Positions 46,822 through 59,590 of a stretch of 64,000 nucleotides of DNA are shown in pieces (position 1 is the stretch's first letter; each line of letters begins with the position of its first letter). Origin of the DNA: Axinella damicornis (lineage: Eukaryota; Porifera; Demospongiae; Axinellida; Axinellidae); contig OZ007507.1 in NCBI GenBank assembly GCA_963931865.1, positions 20,768,182 through 20,832,181 on the forward strand, written 5' to 3'. Position numbers and translations under genes: made by a program. Below the pieces are notes generated by a model. It had not been told where the DNA came from. It saw only the letters and a list, made by a program, of their open reading frames with translations, and did no database searches.

Positions 46822-47694
46822 ATGCCGTCTAAGAATTCGAAGCAGCGAACTGACCAACCTGGGCAAGCAGCCGGGGTTCAGCGTCGTGTACCTGCACTTC
46901 CAGGGAGCACTAGTAACTGTCACATGTGCTCTATCTGCCTGCACCCGATAATTGAGGCGACGAGCGACGAGGAGGGACAAGAAGCTATTCTCTGTGAGGG
47001 TAGCTGTAACAACTGGTACCATCGCTGGTGCGCGGGCGTATCAACGCAGCGCTACGAAGCACTCTCCAGCTCGGAAGAGCCATTCCACTGCCCTTCATGC
47101 GCCGCAGCTGAACAGCAACAGATCATCTCGGAGCTTCAAACCAGTGTCAGTTCTCTACTGGAGGAAGTTCGTAACCTGAGAACCACAGTCAATGTTCTCC
47201 AAGAGAAAAATACTGAAGCAAATAACTGCGGCCTGCTGGAAGAAGTTTGCAACTTAAAATCTATCGTTGCTACCTTGAAAGAGTCCAGTGTGGAGAGTCA
47301 TGCTGCGAGTGAGCTGCCCAGTGATGCCCAAACTTGGTCCGAGGTGGTGAGAAGAAAGTCCCGTCCAAGTGGTAAGAAGGGTGAAATGGGTAGGCAAGCT
47401 AAGGGAGGTAGTGAGCAGGTAGGGAGAACCTGCTACACACAAGGTGCTTCAAAGCAGAATACTCAAGGAAGAGGCAGGGGCCCTCTAAACAAAACCCGTA
47501 GTTCCCATCACTATGTGCCTCTTCCTGGGAAACGTAAGGTTTGGGGTACCAGAAAGGTGTCTTCCTCCAACACTGTCAAAAGCACTATCACTGAATTAAT
47601 CGGTGCCCAGGTTGCCATTGAGGTCAAAAGAAAATTCAAATCTGCCAATGGCAACAAGACTGTAAGGTGGTGGCACGTGCTTAGTGGGGATTAG
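46822..47694 (+). CDS. retrotransposon ORF1, PHD finger and coiled coil
   Basis: 290 codons from ATG to TAG. Residues about 35-95 form a PHD-like zinc finger (CSICLHP ... CEGSC ... WYHRWC ... FHCPSC). Two heptad-rich stretches follow (LQTSVSSLLEEVRNLRTTVN; LLEEVCNLKSIVATLKE). PHD-bearing ORF1 proteins are known in CR1-group elements and are thought to bind RNA or chromatin. The reading frame stays open beyond the TAG, from 47695 to the inserted element at 47959, so the stop looks like a single nonsense mutation in a longer ORF1. Confidence 0.75.
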   Translation: MPSKNSKQRTDQPGQAAGVQRRVPALPGSTSNCHMCSICLHPIIEATSDEEGQEAILCEGSCNNWYHRWCAGVSTQRYEALSSSEEPFHCPSCAAAEQQQIISELQTSVSSLLEEVRNLRTTVNVLQEKNTEANNCGLLEEVCNLKSIVATLKESSVESHAASELPSDAQTWSEVVRRKSRPSGKKGEMGRQAKGGSEQVGRTCYTQGASKQNTQGRGRGPLNKTRSSHHYVPLPGKRKVWGTRKVSSSNTVKSTITELIGAQVAIEVKRKFKSANGNKTVRWWHVLSGD

Positions 47695-47958
47695 GAAACA
47701 ATGGTCCTAATTGAGAAAGAATGGGGCAAGGTTAAGGCACAGACTTCTTGGAACATACAACCGTGCCTCTCATACTCAAGTTCCCAGGCACCCGAGAATT
47801 CCGGTCTTGAATCTAACATCACTCCCTCTCAGCCTCCCTTAGTCACCCACAACACCACTAGCACCAGTGCCTCCCCTCCCTCACTCCACCAACAGGATCA
47901 ACCAGCCTCAGGATTCAACCAGCTCGACAACGGCACAATGCGCTCAGCTCAGAACAGT
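47695..47958 (+). pseudogene. ORF1 remainder after the nonsense codon
   Basis: It is in the same frame as ORF1 with no further stop until the inserted MITE. The composition is Ser/Thr/Pro/Gln-rich. It is cut at 47958 by the 429-bp inverted-repeat element, so the copy could not make a full ORF1 protein. Confidence 0.55.
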
Positions 47959-48390
47959 GTGACCCTCTCTGGGAAAATCAACCACTTGGTACTTTTCATG
48001 AAAAGTGAGATTATTACACCACCAGAGAGCCCATCCATTGCTGATCACAGTGGTACTCTTATCTTTTTAATCGGACTTACCATTCTAGAGTTATGGGCTT
48101 TTAAATGTGGTCAATACGCAGGTCTATTTAACTTGCACGAGCAATTTAAAACGCGTGTAAATTCAGAACGCGTAGGACTTCCGGTGTGCTACGTGAAATC
48201 ATGATAGCACGCAAGTACGCGTACTATAATCTCAAGTTACAGAGCGGAAGTCCTACGCGTTCGTTCGTTACAAGCCTTTGAAGTAGCGCAAGCGATAGAA
48301 ATACGCGCGCAAAGCGCTCAACATTAAACTCACGTAACGTAAATTCAATGTTTATCCCAAGTGGTCGATTTTCGCAGAGAGGGTCACAGT
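47956..48390. mobile_element. 429-bp MITE nested in the CR1-like element
   Basis: The inverted ends GTGACCCTCTCTG(G/C)GAAAATC(A/G)ACCACTTGG, about 31 bp with two mismatches, lie at 47959-47989 and 48357-48387. A 3-bp AGT flanks each side. A second inverted pair, AACGCGTAGGACTTCCG / CGGAAGTCCTACGCGTT, lies inside (about 48166 and 48246). It has no coding capacity. The 3-bp duplication suggests, but does not prove, a PIF/Harbinger-type element. Confidence 0.85.
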
Positions 48391-48440
48391 AATTCTAGTA
48401 ACAATACAACAGAAGTTGACAATGGCAGAACAGATGGTGA

Positions 48441-51344
48441 GCATGTTTTTTTAGGACAATAGGTCCTTCCCATCCCTTGGGGGGTGAAAGCTCTCGCCTT
48501 GCTACAGACAATGTATTTGGTGTAGTGAATAATCAAAATTCCAGAGATGGTGTTCCAGCTTTGTCTGTCCTCTACTACAATGCAAGAAGTATCCTTCCAA
48601 AAATAGATCTGTTGCGAGCAGAGGTCATCGCTGCAAACTTCCCCTCTGTTGTTTGCATTGTAGAATCTTGGCTTTCAGAGGAAATAGAGGACAGTGAGGT
48701 ATCTATTGATGACTATCAATTAATTCGATTGGACAGAAACAGACATGGAGGAGGTGTACTCCTCTATATCCATAATTCATTAACATGGGAGCCCGTGATC
48801 AAGGGTCCTAACGAACTGGAGCTCTTGGCTATTTCTATTAGTTCAACACACTCTTCTGTTAAGCATTGTATCTCAGTTTTGTATCGTCCTCCCTCCTCAG
48901 CAGTTACCTTTTTTGATAATCTTTGTACAGCTTTACAGTCTATTTCGCCAAATCATTTTACTAGTTTTGTATTAATAGGAGATTTTAATATTAATTTTTG
49001 TAGTAGAGATCACCCCTATTTTTGTAAGCTAGATACTATTTTGCAGACGTTTTCTTTATCTCAAGTTGTGAACACTCACACTCACACGGCTCCCAGTGGC
49101 GAAACATCACTGATTGATCTAGCCCTTGTATCAAACCCCGATCTGGTCTTGGATTGCACAACAGTTTCCCCCCTTGAAATAGCAGATGTGCGGTCATATC
49201 ATAATGGTGTGAAGCTGACCTTGAGATGGAAACATAAGCATGCCAAGCAAGTTCAACAGCAGCCGCGAACAATTTGGAGGTATGCAAATGCAGATTTTCA
49301 AAAGGCCAATCAAATGATCCAGGAAGTAGCCTGGGATAGACTGCTACCGGAAGACAATGTTGATGTGGCTGCTGTAAACTGGCACAACAAAGTGATGGAT
49401 ATCATGCATGCTTGCATTCCACAGCAAACACTTAAAAAAAGGAGAAATTTACCATGGCTCTCTAAAAATGCTATTCGACTAATCAGGCAACGTAATGCCA
49501 CATTCCAGGCTGCAAAAAGATCAGGCAGGCCTCATCTGGTTGATAAGTTTAAGAAACTGCGCAACCGGGTAGTCAGACTCTTGCGAAATGACAAAAAATC
49601 TCATTTGGAGCAACTCAACGTTAGAGACAAGAGGAAGTTTTGGAAGGCTGTTAAGTTTCTGAACAGACAGCAATCCTCAATCCCTCCCCTCCATTACCAG
49701 GGTATTACAGCCAACTCAAGTCAAGAAAAGGCAACTGTACTCAACCAATTCTTTTCAACGTGCTTTAACACAGCTGTACCACCACTAAATAGAGAAGTAT
49801 TGTCACAAGAAAGTTTATGTCCGGACAACCTTCTCTGCACACCAAGTGAAGTGCTCTCATACATCACATCTCTGGACCCTGGTAAAGCAAGTGGGCCAGA
49901 TGGCTTGTCAGGAAGGATGTTAAAAGGCATTGCTAACACTATTGCTCCTTCCCTTTCCAAGCTATTCAACATCTCTCTCAAGCTTGGTCGCTTTCCAAAC
50001 ATCTGGAAAACCTCGGCCATTGTTCCAATTCCAAAAAACTCGAATCGCAAGGAGGCATCAAACTACAGACCAATTTCTTTACTACCCATAGTGAGTAAAT
50101 TGCTTGAACGCCATGTCCATCGATACATCACCATGTTTCTTAATGAGGCCAACCCTTTGTCTAACAGACAGTGGGGGTTCCAAGTTGGCAGATCAACGGT
50201 TACAGCTTTACTGACTGTTACGCATGATTGGTTTAAGGCACTAGAATCCAGGCAAGATGTCTGTTCAGTGTTTTTTGACTTGAAAAAAGCCTTCGACTCC
50301 GTTCCCCATCAGCCTCTCATGGACAAACTCCACAGTTATGGGTTAGATGGCAACACTCTAGCGTGGCTAAACAGTTACCTAACAAACAGGAGGCAACATG
50401 TTGTAGTTGATGGTGCTACATCCACCGAAACAGCTGTAGTTTCTGGAGTGCCACAGGGTTCCGTCCTCGGTCCCCTCCTTTTCCTCATCTATATTGATGA
50501 CATAACTTCCACTAGCTTCTCTGAAGGGAGTACCCTCAATCTCTTTGCAGACGACATGCTTCTCTATAAGATTATAAAATCGCAGCAAGACCTTGACCAA
50601 CTGCAGTCTGATGTTAATAGAATACAGGACTGGGTGAGTTTCAACCATCTCACCCTTAATCCTACGAAGTGCAAATCCATGTTCATCTCGAGGAAACGGA
50701 ATTCCATCCAGCCTTTGTCTCTCCATCTAAATGGTGTCCCACTTGAACAGGTGGAGAGTTTTAAATATCTTGGTGTCTTCCTTTCATCAGATATGTCATG
50801 GTCAACCCATATCGACTCTGTCTGCTCGAAAGCTAGGAAACTTGTGGGGCTGCTCTACAGAAGGTTTTCTGCAGAGGTTGATAGCCACTCCCTACTTGAA
50901 ATGTATAAGCTACTCGTCAGACCACATTTAGAGTATGCTGCTCCAGTTTGGAGTCCTCACCTTATTAAGGACACTAACAATCTTGAAAATGTCCAGAAGT
51001 TTGCCTTGAGAATGTGCCACAAGAACTGGGATGCCGGTTACCAGGAATTACTGGATCTATCTACATTGCCCACACTTGAGAATAGGAGATTATACTTGAA
51101 GTTATGTACACTTTATAAGATTATTTATGGATACTTTTATTTCCCACCCAATGTTTTTATACCTAAGCCAAGTAGACTCCCTTATGATACACCCCTCCTG
51201 TACCAACCTCCTGTTCGCACCAATTCATATCAGTCATCTTTTGTACCTAGTACCATCTCTGTTTGGAACAATCTTCCCCAAGTCTCACTCTCTGCACCAA
51301 ATGTTACTACATTTAAACTACACATTGCACCCTTTTTCTTGTAA
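48441..51344 (+). CDS. retrotransposon ORF2, AP endonuclease and reverse transcriptase
   Basis: Open from 48441 with no in-frame ATG near the start. The first usable codon in the track is TTG at 48477, so translation presumably needs reinitiation, or the true start has been lost. Endonuclease blocks: YNARSI, VVCIVESWL, HGGGVLLYI, VLYRPPSS, LIGDFNI, IDLALVSN. The final catalytic SDH motif reads SYH (in RSYHNGVKL), so Asp is replaced. Reverse transcriptase blocks: KASGPDGLSG, NYRPISLLP, FFDLKKAFDSVPH, SGVPQGSVLGPLLFLIY, LFADDMLLYK (catalytic Asp pair intact), and KYLGVFLSSD. About 955 residues, typical of CR1/Jockey-group ORF2. The enzyme copies its RNA at a nicked target. The reverse transcriptase looks intact and the endonuclease impaired. 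Confidence 0.85.
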   Translation, partial: ACFFRTIGPSHPLGGESSRLATDNVFGVVNNQNSRDGVPALSVLYYNARSILPKIDLLRAEVIAANFPSVVCIVESWLSEEIEDSEVSIDDYQLIRLDRNRHGGGVLLYIHNSLTWEPVIKGPNELELLAISISSTHSSVKHCISVLYRPPSSAVTFFDNLCTALQSISPNHFTSFVLIGDFNINFCSRDHPYFCKLDTILQTFSLSQVVNTHTHTAPSGETSLIDLALVSNPDLVLDCTTVSPLEIADVRSYHNGVKLTLRWKHKHAKQVQQQPRTIWRYANADFQKANQMIQEVAWDRLLPEDNVDVAAVNWHNKVMDIMHACIPQQTLKKRRNLPWLSKNAIRLIRQRNATFQAAKRSGRPHLVDKFKKLRNRVVRLLRNDKKSHLEQLNVRDKRKFWKAVKFLNRQQSSIPPLHYQGITANSSQEKATVLNQFFSTCFNTAVPPLNREVLSQESLCPDNLLCTPSEVLSYITSLDPGKASGPDGLSGRMLKGIANTIAPSLSKLFNISLKLGRFPNIWKTSAIVPIPKNSNRKEASNYRPISLLPIVSKLLERHVHRYITMFLNEANPLSNRQWGFQVGRSTVTALLTVTHDWFKALESRQDVCSVFFDLKKAFDSVPHQPLMDKLHSYGLDGNTLAWLNSYLTNRRQHVVVDGATSTETAVVSGVPQGSVLGPLLFLIYIDDITSTSFSEGSTLNLFADDMLLYKIIKSQQDLDQLQSDVNRIQDWVSFNHLTLNPTKCKSMFISRKRNSIQPLSLHLNGVPLEQVESFKYLGVFLSSDMSWSTHIDSVCSKARKLVGLLYRRFSAEVDSHSLLEMYKLLVRPHLEYAAPVWSPHLIKDTNNLENVQKFALRMCHKNWDAGYQELLDLSTLPTLENRRLYLKLCTLYKIIYGYFYFPPNVFIPKPSRLPYDTPLLYQPPVRTNSYQSSFVPSTISVWNNLPQVSLSAPNVTTFKLHIAPFFL

Positions 51345-51469
51345 CTAAGTACATGTATTTGCATATCTTTACTTAGCCTGTTTGTATATAGGGTACATCT
51401 AGATTAGCTCCACAGCTATTATGTATCCCTTTGCATTGCATAAACTGTTATAGAAAAAAAAAAAAAAAA

Positions 51470-54400
51470 TGCCATCTCGGGATGGCAATCGATGCATCCC
51501 GGGATGGCGATCGATGCATCCCGGGTTGGCGATCGATGCATCCCGGGATGGTGATCATTGCATCCCGTGGAGATCTCGAGATGACCATCGATGCATTCGC
51601 AGTATCCCTGGATGGCTATCGTTTTCATCCCGGGATGGCTTCTTGGGATGGCGTCGCAGCATCCCTGGATGGCGATCGATGCATAGCGGGATGGTGGTCA
51701 TTAATCCCAGGTGGCTATCATTGCATCCCGGGATGGAGGTCGATACATCTCGGGATGGCATCCAAGGATGGCGATCGATGCACCCGGGGATGGCGATTGC
51801 AGCATCCCTGGATGGCGATTGTTTCGTCCTAGGATGGCGATTGATGCATCCTGGGATGGCTATCATTGCAACTCGGGATGGAGATTGATGCATCCCGGGA
51901 TGGACATCGATGGATCTCGGGATAACGATCGATGCATCCCGGGAAGGCGATCGATGCGTCCCGGGAAGGCGATAGCAGCATCCAGGGATGGCAATTGATG
52001 CATCCAGGGTTGGCGATCGATGCACCAGGGATGGCGATCACAGTATCCTTGGTTGGCGATCAAGGAATCAAGGATGGCAATCGATACATCCCGGGATAGA
52101 GATCGGTGCATCCCGTGATAGCGATCGATACATCCAGGGAAGGCAATCGCAGCACACCTGGATGGCATCGACGATCGCAGCATCCCGGGATGGCATCCGG
52201 GGATGTCGATCACAGCATCCCTGGATGGCGATCAAGGATGGCATACAGTGTACCGGATTGGCGATCGATGCATCTCGAGATGGCGATCGATGCACCCGGG
52301 ATGACGATTGCAGCATCCCTGGATGGCGATCATTTCCTCCCGGGATGATGATCGATGCATCCCAGGATGGTGATCGATGCATCCGAGGGTGGCGATCGAT
52401 ACAGCACGGGATGGCGTCGCAGCCTTCCAGGATGGCAATCGATGCATCCCTGGATGGCGATCGATGCATCCCGGGATGGTGATCATGCATCCCAGGATGG
52501 CTATCATTGCATCCCGGGATGGAGATCTCGAGATGACGATCGATGCATCCCGGGATGGCGATCGCAGCATCCCTGGATGGCTATCGACGCATCCCGGGTT
52601 GTCTTCTTGGGATGACGATCGCAGCATCCCTGCATGGCGATCGATTCATCCCGGGATGGCGATTGATGCACCCGGGATGACGATCGCAGCACCCCTCGAT
52701 GGCGATCGTTTCATCTCGGGATGGCGATCGATGCATAACGGGATGGTGATCGATGCATCCCGGGGTGGCGATCGATACACCAGGAGTGGCGTTGCAGCAT
52801 CCCTGGTAGGCGATCGATGCATCTCGAGATAGTGATCATGTATCCCGTGATGGCTATCATTGTATCTCGGGATGGAGAGCGATGCATCCCAGGATGGCTA
52901 TCATTGCATCCCGGGATGGAGCTCTCGAGATGACATCCCGGGATGGCAATCGCAGTATCCCTGGATGGCTATCATTGCATACCAGAATGGCGATGGATGC
53001 ATCCCGGGATGGCATCCTCCGGTGGCGATCGATACAGCACGGGATGGCGTCGCAGCCTCCCAGGGTGGCGATCGATGCATCCCGGGATGGCAATCGATGC
53101 ATCCCGGGGGGGCGATCGATGCATCCCAGGATGGCGCTCGATGCATCCCGGGATGGTGATCATTGCATCCCGGGATGGAGATCTCGAGATAACCATGGAT
53201 GCATCCCGGGATGGCGACGCCATCCAGTGGTGTTTCGATCGCCATCCAGGGATGCATCGATCGCCATCCCGGGATGCATCGATCGCCATCCAGGGATGCT
53301 GCGATCGCCATCCCAAGAAGCCATCCCATGATAAAAACGATAGCCATCCCGGGATACTGCGATCACCATCCCTGGATGCATCGATCGCCATCCCGGGATG
53401 CATCGATCGCCATCCCGGGATGCATCGATCGCCATCCCGGGATGCATCGATCGCCATCCCGGGATTCATCGATCACCATCCCGGGATGCATCGATCGCCA
53501 TCCAGGGATGCTGCGATCTCCATCCCAGGTTGTAATGATAGCCATCCCGTGTCATAATCCTGGGATGCATCGATCGCCATCCTAGGACGAAACGATCGCT
53601 ATCCAGGGATGCTGCGATCGCCATCCCGGGGTGCATCGATCGCCATCCCTAGATGCCATCCCGAGATTCATCGATCTCCATCCCTGGATGCAATGATAGC
53701 CATCCCGGGATACATTATCACCATCCTGGGATGCATCGATCGCCATCCAGGGATGCTGCGATCGCCATCCTGGGAGGCTGCGACGCCGTCCCGTGGTGTA
53801 TCGATCGCCGCCCCCGGATGCATCGATCACCATCCCGGGATGCATCGATCTCCATCCCGGGTTGTAATGATAGCCATCCTGTGATGCATGATCACAATCC
53901 TGGGATGCATCGATCGCCATCCTAGGACGAAACGATCGCCATCCAGGGATGCTGCGATCGCCATCCCGGTGTGCATCGATCGCCATCCCTAGATGCCATC
54001 CCGAGATTCATCGATGTCCATCCCGGGATGCAATGATAGCCATCCCGGGATACATGATCACCATCCCGGGATGCCTTCCAGGGATGCCGCGACGCCATCC
54101 AGCGGTGTATCGATCGCCATCCGCGGATGCATCGATCGCCATCCCGGGATGCATCGATCACCATCCCGGCATTCATCGATTACCATCCCGGGATGCATCG
54201 ATCGCAATCCAGGGATGCTGCGATCGCCATCCCGGGATGCCTCGATTGCCATCTCGAGATCTCCATCCCGGGATGCAATGATAACCATCCTGGGATGCAT
54301 GATCACCATCCCGGGATGCATCGATCGCCCTCCCGGGATGCATCGATCGCCATCCCGGGATGTATCGATCGCGATCCTGGGATGCTGCGACGCCATCCCG

Positions 54401-55634
54401 TGCTGTATCGATCGCCACCAGAGGATGCCTCGATCACCATCCCGGGATGCATCCATCGCCATTCTGGGATGCAATGATAGCCATCCAGGGATACTGCGAT
54501 TGCCATCCCGGGATGCATTGATCGTCATCTCGAGAGCTCCATCCTGGGATGCATCGATCTCCACCCCGAGATACAATGATAGCCATTACGGGATACATGA
54601 TTACTATCTCGAGATGCATCGATCGCCAACCAGGGATGCTGCAACGCCACTCCTGGTGTATCGATCGCTACCCCCGGATGCATCGATCACCATCCCGTTA
54701 TGCATCGATCGCCATCTCGAGATGAAACGATCGCCTTCGAGGGGTGCATCGATCGTCATCCCGGGTGCATCGATCGCCATCCCGGGATGCATCGATCGCC
54801 ATCCGGCGATCGCCATCCCAAGAAGACAACCCGGGATGCGTCGATAGCCATCCAGGGATGCTGCGATCGCCATCCCGGGATGCATCGATCGTCATCTCGA
54901 GATCTCCATCCCGAGATGCAATGATAGCCATCCTGGGATGCATGATCACCATCCCGGGATGCATCGATCGCCATCCGGGGAAGCATCGATTGCCATCCTG
55001 GGAGGCTGCGACGCCATCCCGTGCTGTATCGATCGCCACCCTCGGATGCATCGATCACCATCTGGGATGCATCGATCATCATCCCGGAAGGAAATGATCG
55101 CCATCCAGGGATGCTGCAATCGTCATCCCGGGTGCATCGATCGCCATCTCGAGATGCATCGATCCCCAATCCGGTACACTGTATGCCATCCTTGATCGCC
55201 ATCCAGGGATGCTGTGATCGCCATCCCCGGATGCCATCCCGGGATGCTGCGATCGTCGATGCCATCCAGGTGTGCTGCGATTGCCTTCCCTGGATGTATC
55301 GATCGCCATCACGGGATGCATTGCTCGCCATCCAGGGATGCTGCGATCGTCTTCCCGGTTGCATCGATTGCCATCCCGGGATGCACCGATCGCTATCCCG
55401 CGATGTATCGATTGCCATCCTTGATTCCTTGATCGCCAACCAGGAATACTGTGATCGCCATCCCGGGTGCATCGATAGCCAACCCTGGATGCATCGATTG
55501 CCATCCCTGGATGCTGCGATCGCCATCCCGGGACGCATCGATCGCCTTCCCGGGATGCATCGATCGTTATCCCGAGATCCATCGATGTCCATCCCGGGAT
55601 GCATCGATCTCCATCCCGGGTTGCAATGATAGCC
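51470..55634. repeat. satellite block B, large inverted duplication
   Basis: The same 20-22 bp family as block A. Units are inverted up to about 53210 and forward after it. Unique variants pair up as reverse complements about a centre near 53720: the CATACAGTGTACC variant at 52232 with GGTACACTGTATG at 55172, and TTGTCTTCTTGGG at 52600 with CCCAAGAAGACAA at 54806. This shows arms of at least 1.3 kb, about 51860-53200 and 54250-55630. Confidence 0.9.
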
Positions 55635-55638
55635 CATG

Positions 55639-56005
55639 GATAATATCAGGAGCTTATGAGCGCCGCGAAGCGGCGCGAAGGAGCGTCAAACTACCGTACT
55701 TGTTAGGGTTCTATCACTCGCAAGATAGCAGTTGCACAAAATGCCTTATAGGGCTGGGCTACAACTCGCACCTACTTTGTTAAGAAGCCTGTGAGGGCTC
55801 GCAGACGTGTGAAAAACTAACCATCCGCGATAGCATACACAGCACCTGCCCACCTACTTACGTTACATTTTGTGCAGTCGTACACGTACACAGACCGCAA
55901 ACGGGAGCAATTGAAATCCGTATAAGGAGTGTCAAGTGCTGCAACCTTGCGACTGATGGGTATGCTAGTTGGACGCTCCTTCCCGTTATGGGCTCCTGAT
56001 AATAT
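55639..56005. mobile_element. 351-bp MITE inside the left terminal repeat
   Basis: The element is about 55647-55997, with ends CAGGAGC / GCTCCT(G). The sequence GATAATAT on each side (55639-55646, 55998-56005) is the target duplication. Removing it restores the host terminal repeat. 7-8 bp duplications fit hAT-like elements. A GCGCCGCGAAGCGGCGC hairpin lies near its left end. Confidence 0.8.
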
Positions 56006-56198
56006 AGTACGCGAGGTGGATAGGAAACGTTGGTAGTATACGGAATAGTCCACGGATAATTATTTGTCAGTCCTTGTAACGGCTATTTTGTGCGAACTTC
56101 GTGCTGGGTAATCTCAGCAACAGTAACAGCTGTGATGAAAAGCTTCAGGATTCGTTGAGTGTAGTACCGGGTATACTGGGTACGCTACGTAGGAGCCT

Positions 56199-59100
56199 GC
56201 TAGGTACTATCAGCTTGACCGCAGGAAGGTATACGCCTGATTAAGCGCGGAGACAGAAACGCAAGATTACCATGCCTGCATGCTGCCGGTGCAACGGCAG
56301 TGGGCGTTGTGTGAACTGTACCTGTGTAAAGTCAGGCAAACTGTGCAACGACTGCCTGCCCTCGCGAAAGGGATGCTGCCAGAATCAGAAAAAACCGCCC
56401 CCTCCGTCTCGCTCTCCGCAAACTGAAAATGTGGTGTCTACCTCGGAGCCAGCAGCCCGTACTCCCGTAGAAACGGCACCAACACCGACAGAGGATCGAA
56501 GACACGCTGAAGCAACGCAGAATGCAATTCTGACACCTTCCGAAATCACACCTACACCTGTGATTCCAAAAGATGCCTACCTCCCGCCATACCCCTGTGT
56601 AAGCAGACCTTGCTTCAAGTGGGGGTGCTGCGCAGGACCCGAGATCCAAGAAGCCATCATAAAAGCATACAACCAAGTCGTTCACTGGCACCGCAAAATA
56701 CCCGCAGGAAAAGCAGGGAAGATTGTTGTAAAAGAACTCACCCGTCTTTTCGAAGCATATGCTGATGCAACAACATTGGAATCTGTGGCTATCACTGCAG
56801 CCATGGTCCTGCCGTCCCTCATCCTACAAAAACCCCATCGATCGTCGAAGGGGAAAGAGCATGTCAAATGCATCGAAAGACACATGAAGCTTTGGCAGGA
56901 AGGCAATCTTGATGACCTGCTGAAGGAAGGGCAGACAATCCAACAACGTCTGAAACACTCTACTCATGACAAAAGATCTCAGGAACAACTGGCCAGATCT
57001 TTTTCCAAGCTTATGATGGAGGGCAAAGTTCGGGCAGCCCTTCGCCTGATCACAAAACAGGGAGGTGGTGCCCCTATGGCGATTGACCAGATTGTCAACA
57101 CTGATATGAATGGCACCACTCAGACGGTGTTTGATATCCTGAAGCTGAAGCACCCCGAAGGTAAACCGGTGATGGTCTCAGCAATTGACGGATCAGCAGC
57201 GCCTACAGAGGAACCACACCCAGTCATCTTTGAACGCATCACCGGCTCTCTCATTCGGAAAATGGTACTTCGAACAGAAGGCGCAGCCGGTCCATCAGGC
57301 ATGGACGCGCAAGGATGGAGACGCCTATGTACCTCGTTCAAGGAAGACTCAGCTGCTCTTTGCAACTCCCTGGCTAAAATGTGCAAAAGAATATGCTCTG
57401 GATACGTTGACCCAGATGGCCTTACAGCGTTTGTCGCCTGCAGGCTGATGGCTTTGGATAAGTGCCCTGGTGTGAGACCCATAGGCATTGGAGAAGTTGT
57501 GCGACGCATCCTAGGGAAGGCGGTCCTCACCACCATCGGAGACGAGGTCCAAGAAGCTGCTGGCGCACTGCAGGTGTGTGCTGGTCACCAAGCCGGGTCT
57601 GAGGCAGCCATTCATACCATGAGGGAGGCATTTGAAGACCCCAGCATGGAAGCAGCTCTCCTAGTGGATGCTTCAAACGCATTTAACACTCTGAATCGAA
57701 AAGTGGCCCTACTCAACATCCAGAAACGATGCCCCCCTCTCGCTAAGGTGCTCATCAACACCTACAGACTTGACCCCCAACTGTTCATCGATGGGGAAAC
57801 ATTGCTGTCAAGAGAGGGCACCACCCAGGGAGACCCTCTGGCAATGGCTATGTACGCAATCGCAACAGTACCACTCATCAATCGCCTACAACAACAAGTC
57901 ACACAGGTCTGGTTTGCGGACGACGCCACGGCAGGAGGGAAGTTGCTAGCCCTGCGCGACTGGTGGGACCAGCTTGTTGAATGTGGTCATGATTACGGCT
58001 ACTCCGCAAATGCTTCCAAAACCTGGCTGGTGGTCAAACCAGAGTACCTGGACCGAGCAAAAGAAATCTTTGCTGAGTCTGGAGTACAAATCACAGACGA
58101 GGGTAGAAGACACTTAGGTGCAACATTGGGGACAAGATCCTTTGCTGAAGCCTTTGTGTCGAAAAAGGTGCAAGAATGGGTCGAAGAAATCGACACTCTG
58201 TCTTCAATTGCACAGAGCCAACCTCACGCTGCCTTTGCCGGTCTAACACACGGCCTCATCAGCAAATGGAACTACCTGCAAAGAGCAATACCGGATACTG
58301 GGGAACTCTTCCAGCCGCTGGAAGATGCTATTAGACTCAACCTCCTTCCCACCCTAACAGGCAAAGCGGGGTTCACAGACCAAGAAAGGGCTCTCCTAGA
58401 ATTGCCTGCCCGCCTTGGAGGACTTGGCATCACCAACGCATCCAAAACAGCCTCTCTGAATCATCACAACTCGGTTCAACTGACCAGACCACTAGTTGAC
58501 CTCATTCGACATCAGGTGAAAGGGTGCCCACAAGCAGTGAGAGATGAACAGGCATGCATCAAACGACATATCAAGCAAAATAACAGAAAGACACAGCAAG
58601 AGTGTGCCAACAACATGAGGGAAGAACTACCAGCAACGCTAACTCGAGCCATGGAAATGGCAAGTGAAAAAGGAGCCTCCATCTGGGTAGTAGCGCTACC
58701 CATTGCCGAGCACAACTTCACTCTTCATAAAGGCTCCTTTCGGGATGCACTGTGTCTCCGCTATGGGTGGAAACCATCAAGGATGCCATCACATTGTGTT
58801 TGTGGCTGTAATTTCTCGGTGGAACATGCCTTCAGCTGCCCAAGTGGTGCTCTACCATCGATCCGACACAACGACATCAGGGACCTGACAGCAAAGTTGC
58901 TCACGGAAGTATGCCCCAACGTCGCCGTTGAACCTGACCTTCAGCCTTTGACAGGAGAAGCATTATCACACAGAACCTCCAACTATGAGGATGGAGCCCG
59001 TCTGGATGTCTCAGCACAGGGATTTTGGGGAGACAGGCATGTCCGTGCTTTCTTTGATGTGCGTGTGTTCAACCCTCTTGCACCCAGCAACTGCAGGACT

Positions 59101-59552
59101 TCTCTCAATGCGACCTACAGACGTCATGAGAATGTCAAAAAGAGAAGCTATGAGCAGCGAGTACGAGAAGTTGAACACGGCTCTTTCACTCCATTAGTTT
59201 TCTCCGCGTCTGGAGGCATGGCACCGGCTGCAACAACCACCTTCAAGAGACTGGCCTCACTGATATCTGAAAAACAACAGCAGGACTACAACAAAACCAT
59301 TGCATGGATCAGATGCCTGCTGAGCTTTTCATTGGTCAGATCTTCAGTAATGTGCCTCAGAGGAGCACGATCCTCCTACCACCGCCCAACGAGACCAGAA
59401 TATGACACCCCCCTGGATGTGGCCCTCTCAGAAGGTCATATCCCAACCCACTGAAGTAAACTATAATTATGGACCACTTTTATCATTCATTTTTATCACA
59501 TTTACATTGGTTTGTAAAACGCCTATATTTTTATTACACTTTTGGCACGCAG

Positions 59553-59590
<38 letters not shown>

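Larger units (their letters stand above)
46812..51469 (+). mobile_element. CR1-like non-LTR retrotransposon inserted in satellite
   Basis: A two-ORF element inserted in the satellite. It starts 10 bp before the ORF1 ATG and ends in a 16-A tail (51454-51469). Satellite sequence continues on both sides in the same orientation. No target duplication is obvious. ORF1 has a PHD finger; ORF2 has an AP-type endonuclease and a reverse transcriptase. An independent 429-bp element (47959-48387) sits between the ORFs. Confidence 0.85.
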
